From positions 1,544,357 through 1,608,356 of the forward strand of contig NW_006766884.1 of assembly GCF_000275845.1 (NCBI RefSeq): a DNA stretch of 64,000 nucleotides, written 5' to 3'. Shown in pieces: positions 24,341-36,165 of this stretch (within the stretch, counting starts at the first letter, position 1; each line of letters starts with the position of its first letter). The stretch comes from Dichomitus squalens LYAD-421 SS1 (lineage: Eukaryota > Basidiomycota > Agaricomycetes > Polyporales > Polyporaceae). The translations under genes were made by a program, and so were the position numbers. The notes beneath the pieces are model-generated. The model searched no databases and was not told the DNA's origin. It saw nothing but the letters and a program-made list of their open reading frames with translations.

Positions 24341-25394
24341 AGGATGTGCCCCGCCCAAGACACGCATGACAACAAGAACGAGACTACACTGTACCCCTCA
24401 TCTTGAATAGAGCTTCCAGACGAACCGTCGATTCCCGTGGACGGACGGAAACGGTACATATGTGCACTAATGTTCCTGTTTTCCATTTGCTGCTACCCTC
24501 CTTGTTTTCTGAATTCTCGTCTTCCCCAAACTCACCCTCTCTGTATTACTATAAAGTCCCCGCCAGCAGCGCTCGTCGTTCGTTTACTGTTACCATAATG
24601 ACCCCCATGCCCTCGCGCTGCCTAGCTTTCATACGGTATGCACGCGCTTATGCTAAATTCTCAACCCCAGAACCACCATCGGCTCGCCTTCTTGACTTGG
24701 CAACCTTTGGTTCCAGAGGCCCATTTGGTGTCCAACCCCGAGCTACAAGTCTGGCAATCCCTCCATGTGTCTTCTCTTGCTGTTATCTCTCTATCTTGCC
24801 CCCTATGTTCTTCTACTTTCGATCGCGTCTTCTGCTCCTGTTCGAATTGTTCTTCGTAGTACGTTACGCTATTTGCATTGCACCGACTGCAGCAGGTACC
24901 ACCACCACACACGGGACGATCATCCAGAACGGACGTGGACTATCGAATGTGTTCGCATGTATTTGTGTCCCGTACATACGCACTTTTAGTTCTTGCTTCG
25001 TTTCGCAATCAATGCCGACGTCTTCTGTGTACTTCGCCTCTGCGCCTCGTCCGTGTCTCTGCATTCTGCTTCTGCCACGATTGGTCTCTTGAAGTCGCGG
25101 GGCCGGCGTGGGAAGGGGTAGATCAACTTATTCATGCGTCTTGATCGATCGAACGGCGACTTGCGACACTTCGATCGCGGCGTCTGCAGGGATATCGTCA
25201 AATGGCCGTGTACGTGACCGCGACGCGTCGACGCGGATCGTACAGCGTGCTTAGGTTGGCAGCAGGGCCGTGGGTACACATATCAGTATTAACGTTCGCG
25301 ACAGGCAAGCAGCGCGTGTCCGTGCTTCTCTTCCACTCCATCTTCGACTACCGCAGGGTCCGCTCATGCAGCAACCTCTCTCTCATTAGTACAC
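24341..25394. other. 3' untranslated / intergenic stretch
   Basis: About 1 kb, strongly pyrimidine-rich on the forward strand. A 229-codon open frame (24403-25092) is explained by that bias and translates into Ser/Leu/Phe/Cys-rich nonsense. The last 200 bases contain the CG palindrome cluster described separately and should act as promoter of the next gene. Confidence 0.55.
25219..25236. promoter_or_regulatory. MluI-cell-cycle-box-like cluster upstream of the 25395 gene
   Basis: Contains the palindrome CGACGCGTCG (25221-25230) followed directly by a second ACGCGG. It lies about 160 bases before the next start codon. In yeasts ACGCGT is the binding core of the MBF (Mbp1/Swi6-type) S-phase activator. 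Its use here is inference from that knowledge and from near-identical sequence in the POT1 and MCM7/DNMT1 promoters. Confidence 0.45.
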
Positions 25395-27215
25395 ATGCTC
25401 CCGGTGAAGTACTACCAGATTGGTGGCTTCAGAGCGCACTTGCAATGGTTCAAGTGAGTTGCGATGCACTGGTGTCAGGCGCAGGATGGACGCTTTGAGC
25501 TTTACACCTTACGCGCAGGGATGACACTAGCAGGGATGGCCTGATTGAACGCCTCATGCGCATGTTCCGAGACGACGGCGATCTTGTGCTTGGTAAGGCA
25601 TACATCGTATGATGAAGGACCTGCGCCTCCTCATACGTTCATGTTCTAGGAATCCGGCCTAACGGCGCATCGTCCTTGCTGCTCCCAGTCGATCGGTACT
25701 TTGACCTTCGCCTCGGTCCGTATCCGCGACAGCCCCCGTGGGACGCAGGCGAGTTCGAGTCTCTTTCACCCATCCAGTTCGGCGAGAGAAAGGAGCTGGT
25801 GGAGAAGCTATCGTCCCTCGTAAGCAACAGGAAAAACAAGAACGAGGCCCCTCGCGATCGGAGTAGGGCGAACACGGAATTCACCGCAGGCGGGGATGGC
25901 AAGAGTCAAAGTGGGGAGGATAGATCCTCCTTCGAACATCAGCGGTATGTGCGGAAACCCGGAAGTGACTTGCAGTCTGACTTCTCCTTATCCCAAAGGG
26001 TGCTATACCGCCTTCTACAGAAGTCCATCGCACATCCCGAGCACTTCGCTGTCAGCTGGCCCCCCTGGTTCGGCGATGTTCAGGTCTACTCCTTCGCATT
26101 CAACTTATGGGGCGGGGACAAGCGCGCGTTGGACGTACGGATGGCTGACCCTCGAGTCCTCGACGTGGGGTGGACAGAGTTCGACCCGCCCTCCGATGAT
26201 GATGATTTGAAGGCGGTGTCAACCACCCACTTGACCGTTGAGGAGGAGCGCTATCTCGCAAATCCTGGGAGAACACGACTGGTAAATACAACTGCCGTGA
26301 GTAACAATGCCGGAATACTGAGCCGTTCAATAGAACCTCCCAGACATCACCCAAGTCATGCCTCGAGCCGAGGTTTCTAATCTGCTACAGACAATGTTCG
26401 CTCCACAGCAAGGGGAAGAAGGCTGGTCACCGAAGCTGCTCCTAGTTCACGACGAGAAGATGACGAAGCGTGTCCTCAGTAGTCTTGGAGTTGATACGTC
26501 AAGATGGGCTAGTGGGATCAAGCATCTACTGTACAACTCGAGCGGCTCGAGTCGGAATGGCCGGAATGATGTCCAGCCAGGACATCGCGACTCCCGTAGC
26601 AAATGGTCCAGGGAGCGTTCGCGATCTCCGGGGAGATGGAGGGCGAATGAACGTGACCTCCGTCCTCGGTCTCCAGGCCCGCACCGCACCGAGGCCGCCC
26701 CGGTGTACATTATCGATGCAGGCGTTCTCTATCGGCACCTAATGAAGGTTCCTCCTGGGCAGCACGATTCGATCCTGTTGATTGCCAAAGCACTCTCTGT
26801 CAAGGACACCGCGCTCCGTAGAGGCGAGGATGACCAAGTCATCTACGAAGAGATCGATCCGAAGGAATGGTGTGCTGGAAGGGAAAGCAGGTGGGTGCAA
26901 GATCGAACTCGAGTGCATATCTTGTGCTGACAAAGGCCTCCATCGAACAGGCTGCTTGGGTACATATGGGAAAGCATGGCTGTTGGTACCGCGATCGACG
27001 AACAACGAGCGTTCCGAATTAGATTCGTCAGGGAGGACCTGCTTGCGGCGGCCTCCGTACTACCAAACGCGCATTCGACGCGGACTGACGACGGCGACGT
27101 CGATCCCAACGATCTCATACAACCTGTGTTACCCGGGTCAAGGCAGACGCGAGTGAATTCTCTGCAACCATCGGGACTGTTTGATTCGGATGACGAAGAA
27201 TGGGAGGATGACTAG
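25395..27215 (+). CDS. Uncharacterised protein, possible inactive RNase H/DEDD-fold domain
   Basis: I do not recognise this protein. The first ATG that splices well is at 25395 (MLPVKYYQIGGFRAHLQWFK). Further coding exons follow and the frame ends EEWEDD at 27213-27215. Segments: a basic, disordered stretch after about residue 100, then VLYRLLQKSIAHPEHFAVSW. A block FAFNLWGGDKRALDV...RVLDVGWTEF follows, then LLLVHDEKMTKRVLSSLGVD and VYIIDAGVLYRHLM. Between the last two lies an RS-like basic linker (SRSKWSRERSRSPGRW). The order strand-with-helix, (G/V)H-x-D-like block, IID-x-x-x-LY resembles Gfd2/DEDD-type nuclease folds, but the first acidic pair is absent. This fold assignment is inference. 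A cell-cycle-box-like cluster lies upstream. It is probably real because several exons join in frame. Confidence 0.6.
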
Positions 27216-27577
27216 CTTCGGACCTCGGTACCCTCGCAAGCTGTAGCAGATTTTGACATTGCCATCTCATACCATGTATCTCGCATCATATTGTAATACA
27301 TACAAAGCGAACCCGTGTTCTTGAGCATGTCGAAGGCCCCTGAGGCGCGAAGAGCTTCGAGGCCTAGGGTGGTGTTGATATGTTGATCTATGACGGTTAC
27401 CAAATCGGGAAGCGCACAATGGCATGCCGTTCATGAGCGGAAGAGTGACCGGCGCGACTGCAACTGCCTCCTACGTTACGCCTCCTTCACGCTCATTCTG
27501 TCCTGCGCTTCCTTATCTTTGCTTCCTGAGTTTCTGTGAAACGTTTACTGGCTTGACTGCGCATTCGACGGCCCACG
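27216..27577. other. Intergenic, promoter of PAC1
   Basis: About 360 bases between tandem genes. No repeat or further open frame that I can support. Confidence 0.45.
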
Positions 27578-29329
27578 ATGTCTATGCTCTCGGAGCGGCA
27601 GAAGGAGGAACTGTACGTGATGAACCGATCTCTACAGCGCTAGCATGTCTTCATGAGCAGCACACGATAAAGTCAGAAGTCAATCCTCGAATATCTGCAT
27701 GCCAATAACTTCACGGGTGCTTTCAACGCGCTCAAGGCCGATACTGGCCTGGAGTATACACCTGACCCGAAAGGGAAGTATGTCGGGCTGTTGGAGAAGA
27801 AGTGGACGAGCGTGATACGATTGCAGAAGAAGGTACGCAGACATGCTTATCCGACCATGCTGATCTTATGCAAAATTCCTCCACGTGCATCCTCGTACGT
27901 GGTCAGATTATGGACTTAGAGAACCGCAACGCCGCGCTCCAAGAAGAACTGTCACTATCACCAGCCAAACGCGCTTCCCTCCAGACCGACTGGGTGCCTA
28001 GGGCACCGGCCGCATATGTTTTGACGGGCCACCGTAATCAAGTGACCAAAGTCGCGTTCCATCCGACATTCAACCTTCTTGCTTCTGCAAGCGAAGACGC
28101 GACCGTGAAGATATGGGACTGGGAGACGGGAGAGTTTGAGCGTACGCTGAAGGGTCATACGCGCTCCGTGACGGATGTCTCTTTCGATAGTCGGGGGAAT
28201 CTCTTAGGTGCGCATATGCTCATGACTATGTACTGGGACTGCGCCTTGCGGAGGATACTGACGGCCTGCGAAGTAACATGCTCGTCCGATCTATTCATCA
28301 AAATTTGGGACGTGCAAAATGAGTGGAAGAATACTAAGACGTTCTCTGGACATGACCACAGCATTTCCTGCGTGCGATTCATGCCCGGCGATCAGCAGAT
28401 TGTCAGTGCGAGTAGAGACCGGACAATCCGCATCTGGGATGTCGCGTCCACGTGAGTTACTGCTTCTCTGTCTCTGTTGGGAAGCCAGGAATGGTTGAAC
28501 TGCCCCGTCTATGCAGCCATCTTGTTCGGACAATAACGGGCCACTCAGATTGGGTCCGCTGGGTTGAGCCCTCGGACGATGGGCGGCTACTTGCAAGCTG
28601 CTCCAACGATCAGGTGGGTGAAGAGCAAAACCAAGATCGTACATTTATTCAGACCGTGGCTTACCTTGATATGGCAGACCGCACGTATCATTGATCCCCA
28701 AACAGGGGAGACAAAGGTTGAGCTTCGTGGCCACGAACACACGGTGGAGGTTGTTGCCTTCGCACCTCTAGCTGCTTACGCTGCGATCCGAGAGCTAGCG
28801 GGAATTCCTGTACGTTATTTTTGGACGCTCTTGCCTACACTGTGTTCAGCCATTGCTGCAGAATACGGAGCGCTCGAAGCGTGCGGGCGCGTACCTTGTC
28901 ACGGGCTCCCGGGATAAGACTATCAAGCTATGGGATACTCAGAGTGGACAGATGCTGAGAAACCTCGTACGCCGCGTGTGCTCTCCTCTCGACTGTGCGC
29001 GTCTAGTGACTGGGACTCATTGACAGGCTGGACACGACAATTGGGTCCGTGCGCTCATCTTCCACCCAACAGGGAAATTCCTCCTGTCCGCCTCCGACGA
29101 TTACACGATACGCGTCTGGGAGCTCGCTACCGGCCGATGCGTAAAGACCGTGCAGGCACATGGCCATTTCGTGACCTGTCTCGCTTGGGGTCGTCAAGCA
29201 CCTTCGCAGAGCGGGGGCGAGGCAGCGAAGACAAATGGAGCGGGGGATGGGCATCAGGAGGTCGAGAAGTTCGTCAACGTCGTGGCCTCCGGAAGCGTCG
29301 ACCAGACAATCAAGATCTGGCTGCCATAG
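27578..29329 (+). CDS. PAC1: LIS1 homologue PAC1/NudF, dynein regulator
   Basis: Binds the dynein motor and supports nuclear positioning and long-distance transport along microtubules (family knowledge). The start at 27578 gives [13 protein letters not shown]. The LisH motif continues after the first intron ([16 protein letters not shown]). A coiled coil ([16 protein letters not shown]) then leads to the linker [16 protein letters not shown]. Seven WD40 repeats follow, with endings [37 protein letters not shown] and QTIKIW. The protein ends KIWLP at the stop 29327-29329. A long loop [17 protein letters not shown] sits in the last repeat. About seven introns. The LisH, coil and seven-blade order is diagnostic. 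Confidence 0.96.
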
Positions 29330-32108
29330 TCCATCATGCTAGCATGGGCTTGGCCCGCCTATCTCGATATTCAGTCTCGTGTGTTCGGAACCATGGACCT
29401 CGCTACTGCTGTTTAGATGGAACGTCGTAACCTTCCGATATTGTCGGTAAGTGATCGGCCCAACGCTGTGCGTCTCTATGGGGCTGACACTTATTTGTTT
29501 GTCTTGGTGGCTCTGTACCTATTCTCAACGGTCGATTGCGCTTCCTCCGAGCAGCAATCGCACAGTATGTCTCGCTATTCAATCATGTAGGGCTGCTCAT
29601 TGCTGCAGCATTGTAACTGTTCACTGATAGACTCACTATCACATGTCTCCACTACTCTTACTCTGCGCCTTTCGTGGTTTCTACGCCTATCTATTTCTCA
29701 CCGCCCTCCTGGGGATCACCTTCCTAGTATTGTTACCCTCCTTCCGACATGCATACCCAGTATACACCGCCTACGTTCACGTATCAACCCTACTTGTACA
29801 ATTTATTCTGTCACAGAGCGTGTCTTGCTCGGAACGATCACATCCTCAACCACAACGCGACCGCCTATCTGTCGGGTCGTTGACGCGCATGATGATGCAG
29901 TTCGACCTCGATGGTTGATGGATGGTGCATGATGAAACGCTTCTCTAGCTTAGCTGATGTCCATGTCGACAATGCGAGCCGATGTTGAGTAGCCTGCCTG
30001 CGCCATGGCGAGCGTGTCTAGCTTTGTTCGGCTTGGGGAACTTTCCGTGTCCGAAGACAGCCAAAGCATCCGCCAGCTTTCTTGTCGAGAGGTCGTACTT
30101 CGTAAAAGGAAGCGCTCGCCAAACATGGAGGTGGCACGTCATTGGGAAGGCAATCAGGGCCTAGTCGTCGGTCTTTATGTTCTGCATAGAGGTGCATGTT
30201 CAGGGCGATCAGCTATTTCATAGGCACGGACTGCGCCCAGGGGTTTGCTCCTTTCGTGAGGCAAACAGAGCATCGTGTCCGTGTGTGTCCGTGGAGAGCT
30301 GTCGGCGTCTGACCCCACGGCGAATGGCATGCCGAAGGGCTGGTATCGTCGCTGCGGGGGGCGTATCTCAGCCTGCTGCAAGAAAAAGCCAACCCCATGT
30401 CGATAAACAACTGGGAGAACGAATTCTACGCCGGATGTCAATTCACGAGGATTGGCAATCTCATTCGCTGTCGGTCCCCCTTGCAAGCTAAAAATACAGA
30501 AGGCACCATCCTCAGGCACTACTTCTGTGCCAGGAGCGGCAGCATGGGCAAAGGCGATTTGGTCCCCATTGTGCACATGCGACGCCCTCGGATCTACACC
30601 ATGTCAGATAAGTCTCAGTGACAGCGGGGAGAACATGAACACGGGAAAAAAGGATGGGCGCATTGCTGGAACCCGCGTGCGATCGCTAGGAGAGTATACG
30701 ACCGTACTCAGGGTCGCGTCGAAAACGAGGGTACAGTTGAGGAGATTTCACCAACTTGCGTAGCTAGCTAGCAATAAGAGTTTCCGATATCATGATGGTT
30801 TCCCGACGCCCTCATGTAAGTTAGTTACCGACAATGTTGAGATTTACGCCTAAAGTGCTGTGATGTGCTTAACGAACGATGGCAGACTCTGGATGTTCCC
30901 CTGTAGGTAAGGAGCTAAGAAGGTCTTGGCAAGCCGCGTGCCATGATTATAGGCAGTGTGAGAAGTGAGAAGAAGTCCTGAGTAGGAGAAGGACGGCCGG
31001 TGTGTCTCGGATACCCTGTCGTATGTAGTTCGTCTCTTAGACTCAGACTCAGGCGACAGTAATCATCACGCAGCGCCGCAGTCAAAATCCAAGGACGTGT
31101 CCGGGGTCCGGTGTTCGTGAGATGAGCGTGTCAAATGGGGAATTTGCATGATGTCCAGTAAGTACGCCGGGGATAATTCGTAATTCGCATCCTTCCCAGC
31201 AACCGTCTCGTCCCAGGTCTTGAATTTATATCATCCCCGTTCACTTGCGCAGGAAATACACTTGGCTGCGTCTGTGAGGCGCATCATACATTCAAGCGCT
31301 CAGGGCGGACGAGCATGGAATTGTCAGTGTGCTACAGATCGCCAGTGCGTTCCGTTCCTTCTGCGCCGTCCCTCCTGCTCCGTTCCTCTGAGCATACTAA
31401 TACGACGGTTTGATGGTGGCTGATGATGGCCGCTATCAGGACTTCCCCTCACGCACGCACCGCATCGCTTTCCATGTCGTCTCCGCATGCCGGATCTGGA
31501 AAACTGCATTGTTCAACATTCGCCCGAACTTGGAGTATGTGGCGTGCTTGTAAGATAACAGCAATGCTATTATTAGAGCGCTCGAGATCGGGCAGCAACA
31601 GAAGCACGATTTCTAGCCCGGCGCGTCTCACAGTTCTCTGTGCTGGTGTTTGCGTGGCAACCCCTTCTCCATGTTCCAAGGTTGCTCACGCATATTTCTT
31701 TAGCTCACGTTTGTTCACGACCAGTATCATGTATGTTATGTGGCTCAATGCCTCGGCTCGACTCGTCTGGGAGTCCATCAGGTCACCCGACTGAATGGCA
31801 AGATGTCGCGGAGTCGCGCAGAGATCTCCGGTAAGATTTCCGCCAGGCGAGCTCTGACGGCGTGGAATAACCGGGCGAGTCCTCCACTCTTGTTCCGCAC
31901 AGCCCGTTACTTATCATCACCACCCGGCATTGCTCGTGTGCCTGAGACTGCATGATAACGATTCCGGCAGTTCCTCCCTTGCGGACAGTCTCGTGCATCG
32001 CGGCACCACTGCACAGCGTCTGTTCTCACGTTATGTTACTGGAGTGCTATATATTCCGCAAGGCCTTCTCACGGGGACTTCGAGGTTCTTCCCCCAGTCG
32101 TTTCCACT
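29330..32108. other. Gene-poor stretch of 2.8 kb
   Basis: No complete gene is supported. Short open frames include a hydrophobic 91-codon frame at 29643-29918 (MSPLLLLCAFRGFYAYLFL) and a reverse frame at 30175-30576. Another is a forward frame at 31401-31613 with one internal stop, treated under findings. None has a recognisable domain. The last few hundred bases should carry the promoter of the transporter gene. Confidence 0.5.
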
Positions 32109-35100
32109 ATGGCCGAAGTACCAAGCGTTGTGCCAACCTTGGACGACAAGCACTCGGCTTCCGACGCTTCCCTCGAGAAGAAAGGTCTTGATGGCGCCGA
32201 TGTCTCTGACGACGCCATCATGGCCAAGGAGGTCGAGGAGTTCGAGGAACGACTCCAAAGGGACGAGGCCGAACCGGAGGAGTACCTCGTGCAGGAGGCG
32301 TATGAGGTCGCCATTAAGGTTCGTGTTCTACATCACCCTCGCAAATGTTGCTCTCACACTCTTCGCTGGTAGGTCCTCACCACCCACGATGATCCTGAGC
32401 TTAAGTCTGTCACGTTCCGGACTGCATTCCTCGGTGTCGGCTTCTCGGCCTTCGGCGCGTGAGCAAATATCTTCTATCGCCGGGAGTGACCTGATGTTGA
32501 CGTCTCCGACAGTGTTCTGGCCCAAATATACTACTTCAAGCCCCAGACAATCCTTGTGTCGCAGTTGTTCCTTTTGATCTTGTCTTACTGGTTCGGCACT
32601 GCGATGGCAACGCTTCTGCCGTCCCGTGGCCTTTTCCGTTGGATCAACCCGGGCCCGTTCAACAGTGAGCCAATTACAAGCTTTCGCCGTATTGCGCCTC
32701 ACAGCTTTCAGTCAAGGAACACGTCGCTATTATTATCATGTCGTCTTCGGCCGCTGTCTCCGCTACTGCCATTCAAGTCATATCGGTGCAGGACTGTCAG
32801 TACTCTTTCGATATGATGATGCACGTGGACCTGACGTCAGTTTCTAGTGTACTACAACAGGAAGCTGGTAAAATGTCATACGCTCGTGATGAGGGAGCTG
32901 CCACTGATGGAATACGTTTCCAGAATGGTGGTCTGGCCATATTCACTCTGATTGGCTCCCAGCTACTCGGCTATGGATACGCCGGTTTACTTCACGACAT
33001 GCTGGTGAAGCCTACTAAGGCTTTCTGGCCTTCCACGAGTACGTCCGCCGGAAGTAATCGTCAGAGTGCCCTGCTCACCGCGTCGTAGTCTCTACTGCCA
33101 ACCTCTTCCAGGCACTGCATTACGATAACCAGATGACGTCCAAGCGCGTACGTCTCTTTTGGACGGTCTTCGTGGTCATGTTCTTCTGGGAGATCATCCC
33201 GCAATGTGAGTGCATCGCCTTGACGATATATCCGATTCTTGTTCCTTACGATGCCCGTGATGGCTGCATCACAGGGATCTTCCCGCTACTTACGGGCATC
33301 TCGATTTTCTGTCTGGCCAACAACCATAGCACCGTCTTCCGCAACATTTTCGGTGGCGCTAGTAACAACGAGGGCATGGGCCTGTTGTCGTGGTGTTTCG
33401 ACTGGAACCTGATCGGTAGCGACTGTTTGTTTAACCCCCTCTGGCTCCAGATCAATCAGGACATCGGTATCTTCCTCACATACATCTTGATGGCTGGTGT
33501 TTACTACGGCAATCTCTGGAGGGCTAAGGACTTCCCATTCATGAGTCAGGCCATTTTCGTGAGTGCCTTATATGCCTTTTTCACGATCGTGCTCATCCGC
33601 TTTTCAAGGCCGCAGATGGGTCTCAATACAACCAGACGGCGCTCTTGACGAATGGCAAGTTCGATGCGGAGAAGTACGCTGAGCTTGGCGTGAGTTCTCG
33701 CCGTTCGTCGTATGTCGATTGGTGACTCACGAAAAACGATCGCAGCCCGCTTTCTTCTCTGCGACCAACGCTCTCTACTACATGACCTCCAACCTCTCGC
33801 TCGGCGCTACATTCACGCACGTCTTCTTCTGGCACTGGCAAGACATCAAGCCGTTCTTGAAGACGTTCAACCCGTGGAACAAGGAGCCGCTTGTCGTTCA
33901 CGATCCTCACTACGAGAAGATGAAGGTCTACAAGCCAGTCCCCCGTTGGTGGTTCCTCCTCATCCTTGTAGCCGCGTACGCCATCGCCCAGGCGACCAAC
34001 TACTCTGCTCACTCCGGCTTGCCTTGGTGGGCTGTGACGGTCGTCCTGATCATTTCGTTGATCATGTCGATGCTCTTCGCTACCCTCGCGGCTACCATCG
34101 GATTTAACGAGTTCAGCACATCTGCGAACGGTTTCTACCAGATGATTGTCGCTTACCTCGTCCCCGGGAACCCTGTTGCGAACATGTATGGTGCCTTGTA
34201 CGGGCAGCACCCACAGGGCCAGTGCATCTTGATGTTGAAGGACTTGAAGCTCGGTCAGTATGTCAAGCTCGCACCCCGTGTCACGTTCGCTATGCAGATC
34301 ATCGGTACTGTCGTCGGCGCGATCCTCAACTGTACGTATTTCCTCGTGGCCTATTGTCAAGTTCAGTCTTACTAAACTTCGCCCTTAGATGTCATGATGC
34401 AAACGATCATCGACAACAACCGCGCCGACCTCCTCTCCGTCTCCGGCACCCGTCTCTGGTCCGGGCAGAACGCTCAGTCATTCAACAGTGCGTCAGATCT
34501 TCCCGAGTGTTAGACGTTACTGACCAATTCAATAGCCAACGGTATCTCGTGGGGCGGTCTCGCTCCTCAGATGTTCGGCATCAATGGGGTCTATCACATG
34601 GTGCCCATCTGCCTAGCCATTGGCGTGTTCTTGCCTCTACCGTTCATCATCGCCGTAAGTACAAGAATGTGATATGACGCGGGGCTCCTAGCTGACGTCA
34701 TGTCGCTCAGTACTACATCTGGCCTAAGGCTGGGTTCGAGAACTTCAACACGCCGATCATCCTGCAGTACTCGTGCTTCCTGTCGGTTGGCATCAACACT
34801 TCGGTCAACCCGTCTATGGTCATCGGTATCTTCTCCCAATGGTGGGTGCGCACACGCTACCCGCGGTGGTTCACGAAGTACAAGTACGTGTCAACTCCTC
34901 GTCCCTGGGTATTTGGGGAGTACACTGACCCCTTGCGACAGCTACATCGTCGCCGCGGCGCTCGACGGAGGCACTCAGGTCATCTCGTTCATCCTCAACT
35001 TCGCGGTCTTCGGGGCGTCCGGCACCGCGCACAATTTCCCTCAGTGGTGGGGTAACGGTACGTTCCATTCGAGTGTCTCTTTTCTGCGACATCGCTTCCG

Positions 35101-35177
35101 ACACTCAACGGCTTGCATCCCTACTCCATCTAGATTTCAACCTGTCTGCAGATCGTTGTGCGCTGCCTGACCAGTGA
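32109..35177 (+). CDS. Oligopeptide transporter (OPT family)
   Basis: Proton-coupled importer of small peptides or related compounds in the plasma membrane. The substrate is not told by sequence. The start at 32109 gives MAEVPSVVPTLDDKH, and a charged N-terminal tail (about 60 residues) precedes the first helix (FRTAFLGVGFSAFGAVLAQIYYFKPQ). Family blocks are LFLLILSYWFGTAMATLLPSR, NPGPFNIKEHVAI and MTSKRVRLFWTVFVVMFFWE. Further blocks are GMGLLSWCFDWN, FWHWQDIKPFLKTF, NYVMMQTIIDNN, WGGLAPQMFG, FNTPIILQYS and NFPQWWGNDFNLSAD. The last exon must be spliced to reach the final PDQ and the stop at 35175-35177. About ten introns. The substrate-pocket QQ/NPG features look intact. Expected length is about 800 residues, complete. 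Confidence 0.95.
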
Positions 35178-36165
35178 TCTCGCTTCCTATTCGTCTGTGA
35201 TCAGTAATGTAGTATCAAGGTATGATTCTTTGTCTGTGAAGGGTTCTCGTAATGAAAACGTACGATAAGCTACATACTATTCATCTGTGCGATGCTGTCT
35301 GATGGGCGCGCCTGGTGTCACCTAAGTTTCAAAGGTCCAGACCACCTGGCGCACTGATGTTCCCATGACGAGTGCGACATTCGCTGACAACTTTGAGTGT
35401 GCAAAAGATTCCGCGCGGCTACGAGATAAGAAGCATGCGTTGCAAGACTTCGGTGTGATACTGCATTGATGGTGGTTTACGGAGCACATGGGACAGTCAC
35501 TAGACCAATTGTGATGCCGTGCGCATCTCTAGATCCTGGCCGATCGCGAAGCACATACATATTCCGGCCCCATGGGACCTCAGACACTCCGGGGCCAGTG
35601 TGATGCATGTGATGGGCGGCCTGATATTAGAGTCCTTTTGCTAGCGGCTTTTGGGCGGCGTCTCGCCCGAACTCCACCATGAGGAGCTCGGACCTCCAGT
35701 TCAACTGAACCGCTTGCGAAAAGAGTCTATCACAGCCTTACAAAAAGGATAGCGCATGATCGCAAAACACGTCCAGGCAAAAAAACCTCTCGCAAACGAT
35801 TCAGAATCGGATTGGATATACCCAATCTCTGAACTGTGGTGCAGTGAATACATTGTGAAGCGCGCCACGTTATTGCACGACCGTCATATTGGCGGTCGAA
35901 GGGACCCACCGAAGCTGAAGCTGAACTAGGAGCGCTGACAAATCGATTTACCTACCGGTTTAAACTCTTTTCGCAAAAGGTTTAGAACTGGAGATAGTCG
36001 AGACTCTTTGCTCGACGCCACCGCAGCGCCTGGTACACATCTGGCATTCGCGCTCACACTGTCCAATACAGTATGCCGCTCTGCCCATACGCTCAGTAGT
36101 CTAGTAGGGAATAGATATCGAATACAGAACGTCACAACAGGAGAGCAGTACTGAAATGTCTTTAA
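35178..36165. other. Intergenic with small inverted-repeat element
   Basis: About 1 kb between convergent genes. Apart from the element at 35694-35993 I see no gene. Open frames here (for example 35926-36135 reverse) lie largely in the element and its flank. Confidence 0.55.
35694..35993. mobile_element. Candidate MITE-like element with terminal inverted repeats
   Basis: Both ends start with CTCCAGTTC reading inward (35694-35702; reverse complement at 35985-35993). They share a second block TTGCGAAAAGAGT (35714-35726; reverse complement at 35964-35976) at similar spacing. A weaker, related copy of the same motif (CTCGCAAACGATTCAGAA) lies inside near 35790-35810. No coding capacity is seen. 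I find no clear target-site duplication, so mobility is unproven. The element lies in the gap between the convergent OPT and CreC genes. Confidence 0.45.

Noticed and set aside
24403..25092. 229-codon forward open frame after the YTH gene
   Set aside because: The region is pyrimidine-rich, which removes stop codons in this frame. The translation has no domain and the position fits a 3' untranslated region.
35926..36135. 69-codon reverse frame in the inverted-repeat element
   Set aside because: It spans one repeat end and its flank, has no domain and no sensible start context.
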